Assembly: GCF_024508235.1 (NCBI RefSeq)
Contig: NZ_CP101943.1
Coordinates: 1,302,001 to 1,366,000 of the forward strand
DNA from: Halococcus qingdaonensis
Lineage (GTDB): Archaea; Halobacteriota; Halobacteria; Halobacteriales; Halococcaceae
Direction: 5' to 3'
DNA length: 64,000 nucleotides
The translations under genes were made by a program, and so were the position numbers. The notes beneath the pieces are model-generated. The model searched no databases and was not told the origin of the DNA. It worked only from the letters and a program-made list of their open reading frames with translations. Positions 1 through 8,717 of this stretch are shown here, in pieces (position 1 is the first letter of the stretch; every line of letters starts with the position of its first letter).

Positions 1-2
1 TC

Positions 3-596
3 GAGATCACCGTGGCGACGCCGAGCGGTTCGCCGCCGGTGATCGACGAGCGCTCGATCGATCCCGACGAGGTCGGTGAGGAGACCGCCGAGGAGGTCAC
101 GGAGATCCACGAGTCCGACGAGCGCCTGAACGACCCGATCCCGGTCGCGACCGCCGACGCCGACAACTACGATCTCGTGGCCTTTCCCGGTGGCCACGGT
201 ACCGAGTGGGACGTCAACCAGGACAGTCACGCCCGCGCGCTGCTCGTCGATGCGGTCTCCGGCGATGAGGGCAAAGGCTACGTCGTCTGCCACGCGGCGG
301 GCATCCTTGCCTTCGCCCGCGAGGACGATGGCTCGGCGATCGTCGAAGGCCGTGACGTGACCGGGTTCCCCAATGCGTGGGAGGAGGGGATCGTCGACGA
401 TCACGACCGAATGCCCGACGGCCGGAAGCTCCCCTACTGGGTCGAGGACGAGGTCAAAGCCGTCGGCGGCAACTGGGACGCCGAACTCGACGCCGACACG
501 AGCGTAACCGTCGATGGCGATCTCGTCACCGCTCGCGGCCCCGGCTCCTCGGCCGCCGGTGGCGAGAAACTGCTCGAAGAGCTGGATATCGAGTAG
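3..596 (+). CDS. DJ-1/PfpI family protein (type 1 glutamine amidotransferase-like), 5' end cut off
   Basis: The reading frame is open to the left edge of the window, so the true start lies outside. A GTG at 12 is in frame but falls inside the conserved fold. The visible protein has the glycine-rich segment AFPGGHGTEWDV followed by the nucleophile elbow VVCHAAGIL, whose cysteine is the expected reactive residue of the DJ-1/PfpI/Hsp31 superfamily. Family members act as chaperones, glyoxalase-like or deglycase-like enzymes, and the sequence does not say which. The C-terminal part (NAWEEGIVDD, PYWVEDEV) matches the roughly 225-residue type 1 GATase-like proteins, so about 30 N-terminal residues are missing. 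It is a single gene as far as can be seen, followed by a non-coding stretch. Confidence 0.85.
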   Translation, partial: EITVATPSGSPPVIDERSIDPDEVGEETAEEVTEIHESDERLNDPIPVATADADNYDLVAFPGGHGTEWDVNQDSHARALLVDAVSGDEGKGYVVCHAAGILAFAREDDGSAIVEGRDVTGFPNAWEEGIVDDHDRMPDGRKLPYWVEDEVKAVGGNWDAELDADTSVTVDGDLVTARGPGSSAAGGEKLLEELDIE

Positions 597-968
597 TTCA
601 GTTGAGGATGACGCTGTGGTGCGGCCGCGCGACCGCGGTGCGGCGCGGTTCCTGGTGTCTCGGCGAGCGACGCGAGCCGAGGCTCAGGAGAGTTTACTTT
701 CCTGGTGGATGAAGGGCGAGTAGCGAGGGACCGAAGGTCCCTCGTACCGTGCGAGCGGGCCTCTGGCCCGCGAGCAGACGACCACAGGGAGCGAGGGCTT
801 CGGCGGTGCGGTAGCGGTGCCGTGCGGTTGCGGAGATGATAGGCTGCTCTACCGCGAGCGAACGGAGTGATCGAGCGGGCCGACGACTGACCAGCGGGAA
901 GGAGGAGGCTTTTGGTGCAGATTTTGCGAGGGAGCGAACGAAGTGAGCGACCGTAGCAAAAGGTGCAG
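597..968. other. Non-coding stretch with hairpins between the DJ-1-like gene and the tRNA
   Basis: No credible gene is seen here. The reading frames that cross it are arginine-rich GC shadows. It holds two adjacent perfect hairpins at 724-771 and several copies of the word GAGCGAACG-AGTGA-CGA (for example 854-875 and 931-950). A TTTTGC/GCAAAA inverted pair (922-927 and 956-961) lies just beyond the 3' end of the minus-strand tRNA and could help end its transcript. Confidence 0.6.
724..771. repeat. Two back-to-back perfect hairpins with three-base loops
   Basis: CGAGGGACC-GAA-GGTCCCTCG spans 724-744 with a 9-base perfect stem. GCGGGCC-TCT-GGCCCGC spans 755-771 with a 7-base perfect stem. Both have three-base loops and are 10 bases apart. 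They lie about 130 bases after the stop of the DJ-1-like gene, too far for an obvious terminator, and no T-run follows. They may be part of a dispersed haloarchaeal intergenic repeat; the function is unknown. Confidence 0.6.
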
Positions 969-1043
969 TAGCGGGAGGTAGATTTGAACTACCGGTCTGC
1001 GGGTTATGAGCCCGCCGGAATCTCCTGGCTATCCCATCCCGCT
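969..1043 (-). tRNA. Initiator tRNA-Met (CAU)
   Basis: Read on the minus strand this is a 75-base cloverleaf. The acceptor stem AGCGGGA pairs with TCCCGCT and the discriminator is A. The anticodon stem is GCGGG/CCCGC around the loop CTCATAA, giving anticodon CAU. The T arm is GGTAG-TTCAAAT-CTACC. The A1:U72 pair and the three consecutive G:C pairs next to the anticodon loop are the marks of an archaeal initiator tRNA rather than elongator tRNA-Met. No CCA is encoded and no intron is present. Confidence 0.95.
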
Positions 1044-1082
1044 ACCTGTTCATACCGCAGTCGACCCATTAACGGTTGTGAT

Positions 1083-1604
1083 TCAGTCGTTGCCTGTTGT
1101 CGTGTGAACGCGCCACGTGAACAGGCTCTCGGCAATGTAGTTGACGACCATGCCGGCGGCGATACCGGCGACCTTCGCGACGACGAACCAGCCGTCGATA
1201 CCCACGAGAGTGAGATCGACGGCGATCATGCGATAGAGAGCACGGAAAACCGCGAGCTGGACGAGGATGCCGCCGATGCGGACGACGTTCGAGCGGACCA
1301 GCCGGCGGACCATCGGGAACCGACCGGCAGCCCCCTCGGCCGAGAACGTCCAGGTGTCGTTCAGCACGAACATGACGAGAATCGAAATTTCGATGCCGAC
1401 GAAGACCGCCAGCTCCGGGAACACGCCGAGTTCGCGCAGCACGGTCGCCGTCGTCACGTCGAACAGCGCGCCGACGACGCCGACCGAGACGAATCGCCCG
1501 AAGCGGGAACCGGAGGCGAGCGCGGAGAGTCGCTGGCCGATATCGGAGCGCGACGATCGATTGCCGGCGGATGCGAGCGAGTCGCCGGTACGGTCGTCGG
1601 TCAT
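1083..1604 (-). CDS. GtrA-like four-helix membrane protein
   Basis: This 173-residue protein has a polar N-terminus and four likely membrane helices at about 36-57, 65-84, 106-124 and 139-157. It has the GtrA family pattern: FGRFVSVGVVG at helix 1, LNDTWTF after helix 2 and a terminal NYIAESLFTWR. GtrA-like proteins are thought to help move lipid-linked sugars across the membrane. The start at 1604 overlaps the stop of the upstream glycosyltransferase by four bases (ATGA), so the two are almost certainly co-translated. A glycosyltransferase making a polyprenyl-linked sugar with a GtrA partner is a recurrent pairing. The substrate is not known. Confidence 0.85.
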   Translation of the reverse strand: MTDDRTGDSLASAGNRSSRSDIGQRLSALASGSRFGRFVSVGVVGALFDVTTATVLRELGVFPELAVFVGIEISILVMFVLNDTWTFSAEGAAGRFPMVRRLVRSNVVRIGGILVQLAVFRALYRMIAVDLTLVGIDGWFVVAKVAGIAAGMVVNYIAESLFTWRVHTTTGND

Positions 1605-2368
1605 TGCTCGTCCGCGTCGACGAGCGGATGCTCCTCTCGCTGTGCGGCGATCATGCCGTGCAGCCGGTTCTCGTTGATGAGTGCCGCACGGTGGCGCGCC
1701 GCGAGCAACCCGCGCGCGAGCGCGATCGAGGTCCCCACTGGCGAGACGGTCGAGTCGGGCTGGTCGTGCCACTCGATCGGGATCTCCGCGATCCGCTGGC
1801 CGAGCGCGCCCGCGATCGCCACCAGCTCGATGTCCCACGCGAAACCCGGCTCGTAGAGGTGTTCGCGCACCGTCGTCCAGGCCGCGTGCGAGATCGCCTT
1901 CGCGCCACACTGGTAGTCGAACAGCTGTGGATCGAGCAGCCGGCGGGCGAGCCACGCGAAGGTGTCGCCGAGCCGACGGCGCGCGAACGTTCGATGGCGG
2001 GCGATCCGTGCGTCGGGATGGCGACGCGAACCGACCGCGAGCTCTGCATCGTCGTCGAGAACGGATCGGGTGACAGCGGCGAGCGAGTCGGCGGGCGTGC
2101 TGCCGTCGGCGTCGGCGAACACCAGAATATCGGTATCGAGTGCTTCGAACCCCATCGTGATCGCCCGCCCCTTGCCGCGGCGGTAGGGTGCCGTGGCGAC
2201 GGTCCCCGGCAACGAGGAGAGCCGTTCGACCGCATCCGGTCGGGGCACGTCGAGTTCGATACGGATGACCGTCGGGTCGAGCCGCTCGGCGATGGCGGTG
2301 ACGTACTCGGCGAGTCGCTCGACGTCGGGCCGGTAGGCCGGCACGACGACCCCGACGGAGCGCTGCAT
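1601..2368 (-). CDS. Family 2 glycosyltransferase (dolichyl-phosphate sugar synthase type)
   Basis: The chosen start, MQRSVGVVVPAYRP, places the first beta strand at residues 5-10 as usual for GT-A enzymes; an upstream start would add a basic tail with no counterpart in the family. The metal-binding DADG is at about 86-89 and the acceptor-side DYQCGAKAI at about 151-159, both typical of DPM1/GtrB-like transferases that charge dolichyl or polyprenyl phosphate with a hexose. The protein is 255 residues with no clear C-terminal membrane helix, and the overlapping GtrA-like gene may supply the membrane part. The divergent DUF2298 gene starts 93 bases away. The sugar is unknown. Confidence 0.85.
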   Translation of the reverse strand: MQRSVGVVVPAYRPDVERLAEYVTAIAERLDPTVIRIELDVPRPDAVERLSSLPGTVATAPYRRGKGRAITMGFEALDTDILVFADADGSTPADSLAAVTRSVLDDDAELAVGSRRHPDARIARHRTFARRRLGDTFAWLARRLLDPQLFDYQCGAKAISHAAWTTVREHLYEPGFAWDIELVAIAGALGQRIAEIPIEWHDQPDSTVSPVGTSIALARGLLAARHRAALINENRLHGMIAAQREEHPLVDADEQ

Positions 2369-2460
2369 GGGCGAGATCCCGACGGCGCGAATAAAAGGAG
2401 TTCGGAAGCGCCGCTGCCGCATCCCACAAGAGGGATATGCGCCGCTTCCCCGCTTTCGCT

Positions 2461-4818
2461 ATGGAGTACGGTCTCGTCGCCCTCTGGCTGGCGGCCTTTC
2501 TCGCCATCGGGCTCCTTGCAACACCGCTCGCTGCCCGGCTCTTTCGGGACTTTCCCGATCGCGGGGTCGCCCTCTCGCTGCCGCTGTCGCTCGCGACCGT
2601 CGGCATCGTCGCCTACTGGCTCGGCCATCTCTCGCTCACCGCCGGTCTCGTCGTCGGACTGATCGTTCTCGCCACCCTCTCCGTGCTTTCGCTTCGCAAA
2701 CTCGACAGGGAGGCGTTCGATCTCCGGGCGATGGCCGGCCCGGTGCTCGTCTTCGCGCTCGCCTTCGCGTTCATGCTCACGGTGCGGGCGCTCGACCCAG
2801 CCGTCCACCCGGGCGGCGGCGAGAAGTTCCTCGACTTCGGGCTGCTCAAGTCGCTCCTGCGGACGTCACAGCTCCCACCGGAGGACGTCTGGTTCGCCGG
2901 CGAGCCGGTCAAATACTACTACGGCGGCCACCTCCTCACGGCACTGCTCGCGAAGCTCACGGTCACCGAGGCGCGCTACGCCTACAACCTCGTGCTCGCG
3001 GGCTTTTTCGGCATGCTCGTCACTGGAACCTACGGTCTCGCCGGTGCGGTCGCCGACTCGCGTGGACGCTCGGCACGAACGGCCGGCGTCGTCGCCGCCT
3101 TCTTCGTCGGTTTCGCGAGCAACCTCGAACCGGCCGGCCGCGCCGTGCTCTGGCTGCTACCCGATGGCCTCGCACGAACGATCGCCGACGCGCTCGGCGT
3201 GACGATCGAGGGGCTCGCGGCCTCGCCCGCGGAGTTCAGCTACTGGGGCGCGAGCCGGGTGATCCCGGGGACCGTCAACGAGTTCCCCCTGTTCGCGTGG
3301 CTCAACGGCGATCTCCACGCGCACATGCTGAGCACCCCATTTCTCCTGCTGGCCGTGGCGTGCTGGTTCGCCTACTACCGAACGCCGGCCGACGAGCTCG
3401 GACGTCGCCGACTGCTCGTCTTCGGTGCGCTCCCCCCGATCGCTGGCCTGCTCACGGTGATCAACACCTGGAGCTTCCCGACCGTCGCCGGCGTCGGCTG
3501 GCTCGCGCTCACTTTCGCCGACAGCGATCCCGCGACGCTCGTCCCACGACTCGGCGATCGGCTCTCGCGCGGGCGGTCCCTGCTCGGGCGAGAGCTCCGC
3601 CGGACGGCGAGCGCGCTGGCGGTCGCAGCGGGTGTTCTCGTCCTCGGCGGGCTGTGGTCGCTACCGTTCTGGCTCGGGTCGGCGAGCGGGCGCGCCATCG
3701 CCTTCCTCCCCGATCGGAGCGCGCTCGGACCGCTCGTGGTCGTCTACGGGGCGTTCGTGCTCGTGTTCGTCCCGTATCTCGCCTCCCGCTCGCGTGGGCT
3801 CACGGCGCGCACGCGACGGATCGCGCTCGCGGCGACGGCCGGACTGATCGTGCTCGCGTGGCTCGTCGATGCCGCCGCGGTCGCGCTGTTCGGTCCGCTC
3901 CTACTCATCGGCTGGCTGGTGCTTGCCGCACGACGGAACGGTACGGACTCCGCTCGGGCGGGTTCGGGGATCGTCGGACGGGCACGACCCGCCGAGTCGG
4001 ACGGCGGGGTCGACGGGCGAAGCGGGCTGCCAGACGTGGGCTTCGAGACCGTGCTGGTGGTCGCCGGCGTCGGTCTCGTCCTGCTCGTGGAATTCATCTA
4101 CATTCAGGAGGACGCCGGTCCGGGCCGGTTCAACACCGTCTTCAAGACCTACGCGCAGGTGTGGGTGCTCTTCGGGACGGCGGCGGGCGCGATCGGTGCG
4201 TGGCTCGTCGGCGCGGGGCGGCCAACGATTGGTCTCTCTGGCGGTGCTCGCACGGCCGGTCGCGTGCTGCTCGCACTACTCGTGCTCTCGACGTCGATCT
4301 ACGGCGCGCTCGCGCTCACCGATCAGGTGACGAGCGAGGCGAGCGTGGCGACCGTCGACGATCCGACGCTCGACGCGCTGGAGTTCGTCTCGACGACCCA
4401 TCCCGAGGAGGCCGACGCGATCGCCTGGCTCGATTCGCGGGCGGGCCAGCCACACATCGTCTCGGCACCGGGCTGTTACTGCAACGAAGACGACGGACTG
4501 ACGAGCTACAACTGGGTCAACGCCCCGTCGAGTTTCACGGGGCTCCCGACGGTCGTCGGCTGGGACCACGAGATCGGCTACCGTGGCGAGGGGCCGTATC
4601 TCGATCGCGTGGCGGACGTCGAGACGATCTACGAGGGCACGCCCGCAGCACGCACACGACTGCTCGACGAATACGACGTACGCTACGTCTACGTCGGACC
4701 GAACGAGCGGGAGGCCTACGGCCCGACGGTGTTCGACGATCTTCAAGGAATCACCGTCGCCAAGCAGTGGGACGAGGTCACGATCTATCGGGTGAGCCAG
4801 CAGCGACTGGCCGCGTGA
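2461..4818 (+). CDS. DUF2298 (YYY-domain) multi-pass membrane protein
   Basis: This protein of about 785 residues has many hydrophobic helices. Near residue 152 it carries the KYYYGGH motif that defines the archaeal/Chloroflexi YYY (DUF2298) family. Further conserved-looking segments are FPLFAWLNGDLHAH, NTWSFP and RFNTVFKTYAQ. A soluble tail follows the last helix, with PGCYCNED and a GWDHEIGYRG segment. Such proteins are suspected GT-C-type glycosyltransferases using lipid-linked sugars, which fits the divergent glycosyltransferase and GtrA-like gene, but the activity is not established. The start at 2461 (MEYGLVALW) puts helix 1 at the N-terminus; an in-frame ATG at 2437 would add eight residues. 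Confidence 0.85.
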   Translation: MEYGLVALWLAAFLAIGLLATPLAARLFRDFPDRGVALSLPLSLATVGIVAYWLGHLSLTAGLVVGLIVLATLSVLSLRKLDREAFDLRAMAGPVLVFALAFAFMLTVRALDPAVHPGGGEKFLDFGLLKSLLRTSQLPPEDVWFAGEPVKYYYGGHLLTALLAKLTVTEARYAYNLVLAGFFGMLVTGTYGLAGAVADSRGRSARTAGVVAAFFVGFASNLEPAGRAVLWLLPDGLARTIADALGVTIEGLAASPAEFSYWGASRVIPGTVNEFPLFAWLNGDLHAHMLSTPFLLLAVACWFAYYRTPADELGRRRLLVFGALPPIAGLLTVINTWSFPTVAGVGWLALTFADSDPATLVPRLGDRLSRGRSLLGRELRRTASALAVAAGVLVLGGLWSLPFWLGSASGRAIAFLPDRSALGPLVVVYGAFVLVFVPYLASRSRGLTARTRRIALAATAGLIVLAWLVDAAAVALFGPLLLIGWLVLAARRNGTDSARAGSGIVGRARPAESDGGVDGRSGLPDVGFETVLVVAGVGLVLLVEFIYIQEDAGPGRFNTVFKTYAQVWVLFGTAAGAIGAWLVGAGRPTIGLSGGARTAGRVLLALLVLSTSIYGALALTDQVTSEASVATVDDPTLDALEFVSTTHPEEADAIAWLDSRAGQPHIVSAPGCYCNEDDGLTSYNWVNAPSSFTGLPTVVGWDHEIGYRGEGPYLDRVADVETIYEGTPAARTRLLDEYDVRYVYVGPNEREAYGPTVFDDLQGITVAKQWDEVTIYRVSQQRLAA

Positions 4819-4859
4819 CGGAGACGTGAGAAGAGGAGGGGGAGGGGTTCGACGGTGCG

Positions 4860-5168
4860 TCAGCGTTCGCGCTCTTCGAGCGGGCCGTAGCGGTCCTCGA
4901 CCAGTTCCTCGTAGCGGGCGAGAAACGTCTCCTGCGAGCAGCTGCCGAGTTCGGTCTGGATCTCGACCAGCAGCGCTTCGAGCTCGTCGCGTGGTTGGTG
5001 ACAGAGATCGCGATGACAGGCTTTACAGAGGTGTTCGAACGCCTTGTTCCGTCGCTCCCACCGATCGCCGTGTTTGTCGTACTCGCGCGCTTCCGAGCGC
5101 CGCACGTCCTCCCCGCAGGCGATACAGGTGATGCGCTTCGCCCCCCGGTTTCGCCGGGACCCCCACAT
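4860..5168 (-). CDS. Small zinc-finger (HNH-like) protein
   Basis: This protein of about 102 residues has a CIAC knuckle near the N-terminus and a second CKACHRDLCH knuckle about 37 residues later. The arrangement resembles small treble-clef or HNH-like zinc proteins, followed by an acidic helical tail. A full HNH catalytic set cannot be confirmed, so the function is unknown. The start chosen is the ATG at 5168 (MWGSRRNRG); a GTG 15 bases upstream is also in frame. It is convergent with the DUF2298 gene (about 40 bases apart) and divergent from the PUA protein. Confidence 0.75.
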   Translation of the reverse strand: MWGSRRNRGAKRITCIACGEDVRRSEAREYDKHGDRWERRNKAFEHLCKACHRDLCHQPRDELEALLVEIQTELGSCSQETFLARYEELVEDRYGPLEERER

Positions 5169-5250
5169 GCTCGGAGAATGCACGCGGGGGCACTTACCTC
5201 TTCGCGTCGGTCAGCGCACGATTTATCCCCAACCGCCGAGAGGATAGCCC

Positions 5251-5730
5251 ATGCAGGTCAAATCCCGCCATCACCTCCGCAGCGACGCGGTAGACGACAT
5301 CGAGGAGAGCCTCGCCACGACGCTCGGCGTCACCCTCGACGGCGACAGCTACGAACGAGTCGAGTTCGCCGACGCCGAGCGCGATCTCGTCCTGGTCGAC
5401 GGCGATCCCGTCGTCTGCTACTTCGACGACGAGCCGTTCCTCACCGTGCGCGGCGCGAACGACTTCCCACCGGAGAGCCACGTCGTGACGGTCGATACGG
5501 GCGCGATCTCGTTCGTCTCCGACGGCGCGGACGTGATGCGACCCGGCATCACCGAGGCCGATGCCGATATCGAACCGGGCGATCTCGTGGCCATCGCCGA
5601 GGAGAACCACGGAAAGGTGCTCGCCGTCGGGCGCGCGATGGCCGACGGCGGGGAGATGGTCGGCGAGTCGGGCAAGGTCGTCGAGTCGCTCCACCACGTC
5701 GGCGACGATCTCTACGAGTTCTCGATCTGA
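5251..5730 (+). CDS. PUA-domain RNA-binding protein (MCT-1/Tma20-like, archaeal)
   Basis: The protein has 159 residues. The N-terminal half (MQVKSRHHLRSDAVDDIEESL) matches the small domain that precedes PUA in archaeal MCT-1-like proteins. The C-terminal half has the PUA pattern: TVDTGAISFVSDGADVMRPGI followed by PGDLVAIAEENHGKVLAVGRA. In eukaryotes the MCT-1 relatives act in translation initiation and recycling; in archaea the target RNA is not known. A TATA-like ATTTATCCC lies about 27 bases before the ATG, which fits a leaderless transcript. The next gene follows after 46 bases and may be co-transcribed. Confidence 0.85.
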   Translation: MQVKSRHHLRSDAVDDIEESLATTLGVTLDGDSYERVEFADAERDLVLVDGDPVVCYFDDEPFLTVRGANDFPPESHVVTVDTGAISFVSDGADVMRPGITEADADIEPGDLVAIAEENHGKVLAVGRAMADGGEMVGESGKVVESLHHVGDDLYEFSI

Positions 5731-5776
5731 ATTCCGTGTTTTCGAGCGTCGCAACCGCCGGTTCGAGGCATCGACT

Positions 5777-6196
5777 GTGAACCGGGAGCAGGTCGTCCGC
5801 AGAGCCGTCCTCGACGATCACGAATCACTGCTCGAAACGATCCTCGACTGTGCCGATGGCGTCGCCGCATCGTGGGACGACGAAGGAACGACCGAACGCC
5901 GGTGCGTCGTCGAACCGTTCGAGAACGCTCTCGCCGAGCACGATGTCACCGGCCGGCTGCCCGCCCTGCTCACCGATGCCGTCGCTGCGCTCGGCGAAGA
6001 ACTCCCGGCGGAACCGGTCGCCGCGCCGCCGTATCTCACCATCACGAGCGTCGGACCAGTGCTGCGCGCGACGCTTGCGGACGCGCGACTCGTGATGACG
6101 ATTCGGTCCTTCGTGATCAAGCGCGATCCGACGCGCTACGTCCGCGGAGCGACGACGCCCTCGAAAGCGCTCGCCGTCGATCTCAAAAGCCGCTGA
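5777..6196 (+). CDS. Haloarchaeal conserved protein of unknown function
   Basis: This 139-residue acidic protein starts at GTG 5777. No enzyme motif is recognised. Its middle is hydrophobic (PAPPYLTITSVGPVLRATL-like region near residues 80-100) and it ends in a basic-charged stretch (VIKRDPTRYVRG). Translation reads as a coherent protein with high GC at third positions, and the 46-base gap behind the PUA gene suggests an operon. The 3' end overlaps the convergent SDR gene by 14 bases. A longer in-frame extension exists upstream but would overlap the PUA gene, so the short form is preferred. Confidence 0.7.
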   Translation: MNREQVVRRAVLDDHESLLETILDCADGVAASWDDEGTTERRCVVEPFENALAEHDVTGRLPALLTDAVAALGEELPAEPVAAPPYLTITSVGPVLRATLADARLVMTIRSFVIKRDPTRYVRGATTPSKALAVDLKSR

Positions 6197-6917
6197 ACTT
6201 GTCGCGCCGGAAGAGATCGAGTTCGCTCACCGTCGAGGTCTCCTGGCGGGCGGCGAAGGCGACGGCATCGGCGATCTCCGCGGGTTCGGTGACGTCGCCC
6301 TCGTCGAATTGCTCGGCGAAACTCTCGTCGCCGCCGAACTCGGTGCGAACTTCCGAGGGGTTGATCACGGAGACGGCGACGCCATCCTCGCCGACGGCGG
6401 CCGCCACGCTGAGCGCGAACCCGCGCACCCACCACTTCGTCGCGGCGTAGACCGGGTTCGACGGGCGTGGATACTGACCCGCGAAGCTCCCCATACAGAT
6501 GAGGTTGCCCGCGGACTCTTCGAGAAGTGGCAGCGCCGCCCGCGTGACGAAGAAGGTCCCGTCGACGTTCACATCCATCATCGTCCGATACTCCTCGGTC
6601 GAGAGTTCTGCGACGTCACCACCGCGAGTGAGCCCTGCGTTGTTCACGAGCACGTCGAGTCGCCCGAACGCCTCGACGGTCTCGGTGAGGAGCTCCTCGA
6701 CCGCTCCCTCGTCGGTCACGTCGGTCGGGACGACGATCGCCTCGACGTCGTGTTCGTCCTCGATGTCCGCGGCGATCTCCTCCAATCGTTCCTCGCGGCG
6801 CGCGGCGAGTGCGACGTTTGCCCCGTCGCTGGCGAGCGCGCGGACCGTCTCGCTGCCGATGCCCGAACTCGCGCCGGTGACGATCGCGCTCTTCCCGTCG
6901 AGTGAGTGGGGTGCCAT
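6183..6917 (-). CDS. Short-chain dehydrogenase/reductase (SDR)
   Basis: This 244-residue protein has the classical SDR layout. The cofactor loop TGASSGIG is at 14-21, NNAG at 92-95, and the catalytic Ser144, Tyr157 and Lys161 are all present (SFAGQYP then YAATK). An arginine pair after the second beta strand (AARREER, about 39-45) favours NADP(H). The sequence resembles the serine 3-dehydrogenase/YdfG-like group, but the substrate is unknown. It stands between a convergent conserved gene and the MFS transporter gene, about 120 bases from the latter. Confidence 0.9.
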   Translation of the reverse strand: MAPHSLDGKSAIVTGASSGIGSETVRALASDGANVALAARREERLEEIAADIEDEHDVEAIVVPTDVTDEGAVEELLTETVEAFGRLDVLVNNAGLTRGGDVAELSTEEYRTMMDVNVDGTFFVTRAALPLLEESAGNLICMGSFAGQYPRPSNPVYAATKWWVRGFALSVAAAVGEDGVAVSVINPSEVRTEFGGDESFAEQFDEGDVTEPAEIADAVAFAARQETSTVSELDLFRRDKFSGF

Positions 6918-7036
6918 ATCAGGGCATGGGCGGGTGAGGGGTTCGGTCTTTCGGCGGTCGTTGTCCGATCGAACGTGGCGACCACGCGGGTCGACTCTGT
7001 CCGACTTCGTCGACGGCGGCTATTTGGGGTGAGAAA

Positions 7037-8386
7037 TCACCGGCTGGCGGCCGCGAAATCCTTGCCAAAGACGAGGAAGTAGCCCGTGCCGATGAGGCCG
7101 ATGACCGTCGCCACGCCGAAAGCGAGCGGCGGACTTCCAATGGTGCCGATGCCCGGCAGCGAGACGCCGCCGTAGAGCGCGCCGCCGAGCGCGGCGCTCG
7201 GGATGACGACGACGTTGCGCACGAGGTAGTACGTCCCCGTGACGCGCCCGCCGGTTCCCTGCTCGGCGGGACCGACGATGAGCGCCTTGTGCGCCGGGAG
7301 GCCGGCGAAGCGCAGCCCGGAAAAGGCGAACAGGAGCGCGAGCACGCCGGCGTCCGCAGGCGCGGTGATCAGGAGGGCGGGAAAGACCGCGTAGACCACG
7401 AAGCCGAGTGCGACGACGGGCTTGAGGCCGATTCGCTCGGCGAGTTTCGCGACCGGAACCATCGTCAGGAGTGCGACGGCCATCTCGATGCCCAGGAGAA
7501 CGCCGAAATACGCCTGCGGCGAGAGGTCGATCTCGCCGAGAATCGGAAGCTCCATCGACAGTCCGACGCCGAGAAAGCGGGTGACGACGATGACGAAGAA
7601 GACGTAGACCATCCCGTTGGCGAACCGGACGAGCGTGTCGCCGACCAGCAGCGGACGCAATTCGGCGGGCAGGGTTCGGAGGTCCTCGACGATCTGAGAG
7701 ACACCCGCGAACGACTTGCCGTAGTCGTCGCCGGTCGCGTCGTAGAGGACGTGCTGGGCGAGCGTTCCGAGGAGGGCGAAGACGACCGCGACCGCGAGGA
7801 TGACCCCGAACGCGGTGACGATCGCCGAGTCGGTCATCGAGCCGACGGCCGCCGGCCCGAACAGGACGAAGATCCCGGCCGCGAGCAGCGGACCGACGAG
7901 GAACGCGGTCCGCCGGACGGTCTCGGTGCTGGCGAACCCCTCGGCGAGGCGCTCGGGGGCGACGCTCTGCTTGACGATGGCAAACGTCGCGCCCAGCCCG
8001 AACGATTTCCAGGCCTGCGCGAACACGACGCCGACGAAGAGCAGCGGGACGGCGAGCGCGCCCGCGGCGGGGGCAACGAGCCAGATGCCGAAGCCGATCG
8101 CCGAGAGCAATCCGAACAGGGTGAGCGCGTAGCGCGACCCGATTCGGTCGGAGATGATTCCCCCGGGATAGGGGTAGACCGCACTGATGACGTTCGAGAC
8201 GGTGCCGTAGAGACCGACGACGAACGCGCTCGCGCCCAGCGCGACCATGTACTCGGAGAGATAGCGGCTCGTCATCTGGAAGCCGAGGCTGAACGCGAAC
8301 ATCGCGATCGAGAGCACGAGCACGTCCCGGGAGAGCGCGAAGAACTCGCGGAGCTGCGCGCGGACGCTCGTCGGTTCGCCGGCCAT
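7037..8386 (-). CDS. Major facilitator superfamily transporter
   Basis: The protein has 449 residues and about twelve hydrophobic helices. The loop between helices 2 and 3 carries SDRIGSRYAL, a form of the MFS signature, and the equivalent loop in the second half reads LAERIGLKPV. It would be a proton- or sodium-coupled solute carrier or drug exporter in the cytoplasmic membrane. The sequence does not identify the substrate. It has its own start at 8386, followed upstream by a 69-base gap to a small membrane protein in the same direction. Confidence 0.88.
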   Translation of the reverse strand: MAGEPTSVRAQLREFFALSRDVLVLSIAMFAFSLGFQMTSRYLSEYMVALGASAFVVGLYGTVSNVISAVYPYPGGIISDRIGSRYALTLFGLLSAIGFGIWLVAPAAGALAVPLLFVGVVFAQAWKSFGLGATFAIVKQSVAPERLAEGFASTETVRRTAFLVGPLLAAGIFVLFGPAAVGSMTDSAIVTAFGVILAVAVVFALLGTLAQHVLYDATGDDYGKSFAGVSQIVEDLRTLPAELRPLLVGDTLVRFANGMVYVFFVIVVTRFLGVGLSMELPILGEIDLSPQAYFGVLLGIEMAVALLTMVPVAKLAERIGLKPVVALGFVVYAVFPALLITAPADAGVLALLFAFSGLRFAGLPAHKALIVGPAEQGTGGRVTGTYYLVRNVVVIPSAALGGALYGGVSLPGIGTIGSPPLAFGVATVIGLIGTGYFLVFGKDFAAASR

Positions 8387-8455
8387 GATTCGAATTCAAC
8401 TGTCGGCGAAATAACTGTTCCGCACCCGTTTGGACACCGAATCGATGTTAGAATC

Positions 8456-8653
8456 TCAGAGCCAGCGACGGGCGGCCTCGCGGGCGAGCGCCCACGGGAC
8501 GAACACGGCGAGCAGCACGAACGTGACCGTCTCCGGCGTCGGCGGTCCGGCGGTGAGAGCCGCGTAGAACACCACCGCGCCGGTCGCGAGCACGCCGACG
8601 ACCGTGCCGACGTACTCCGGATCGCGCCACGAGCTCGGGAACTCGTCGGCCAT
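8456..8653 (-). CDS. Small two-helix membrane protein
   Basis: This 65-residue protein has a polar N-terminus and two hydrophobic segments at about 14-33 and 43-60, separated by the short loop AGPPTPET. It resembles the small uncharacterised membrane proteins that are common in haloarchaea. The ATG at 8653 and the strong G/C bias at third positions support it. It lies between the PfkB-like and MFS genes on the same strand, but the flanking gaps (about 65-70 bases) do not prove an operon. The function is unknown. Confidence 0.65.
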   Translation of the reverse strand: MADEFPSSWRDPEYVGTVVGVLATGAVVFYAALTAGPPTPETVTFVLLAVFVPWALAREAARRWL

Positions 8654-8717
8654 ATCGGCGAACGCTCGCGCTCGGGGAATAACGATTGCGAAGTGGTGTC
8701 GATATCCCGAAACGAAG

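Noticed and set aside
2367..4829. Long arginine-rich plus-strand frame over the DUF2298 gene
   Set aside because: Composition is that of an out-of-frame reading (Arg, Ala, Gly only), and the membrane protein in the other frame has clear family motifs.
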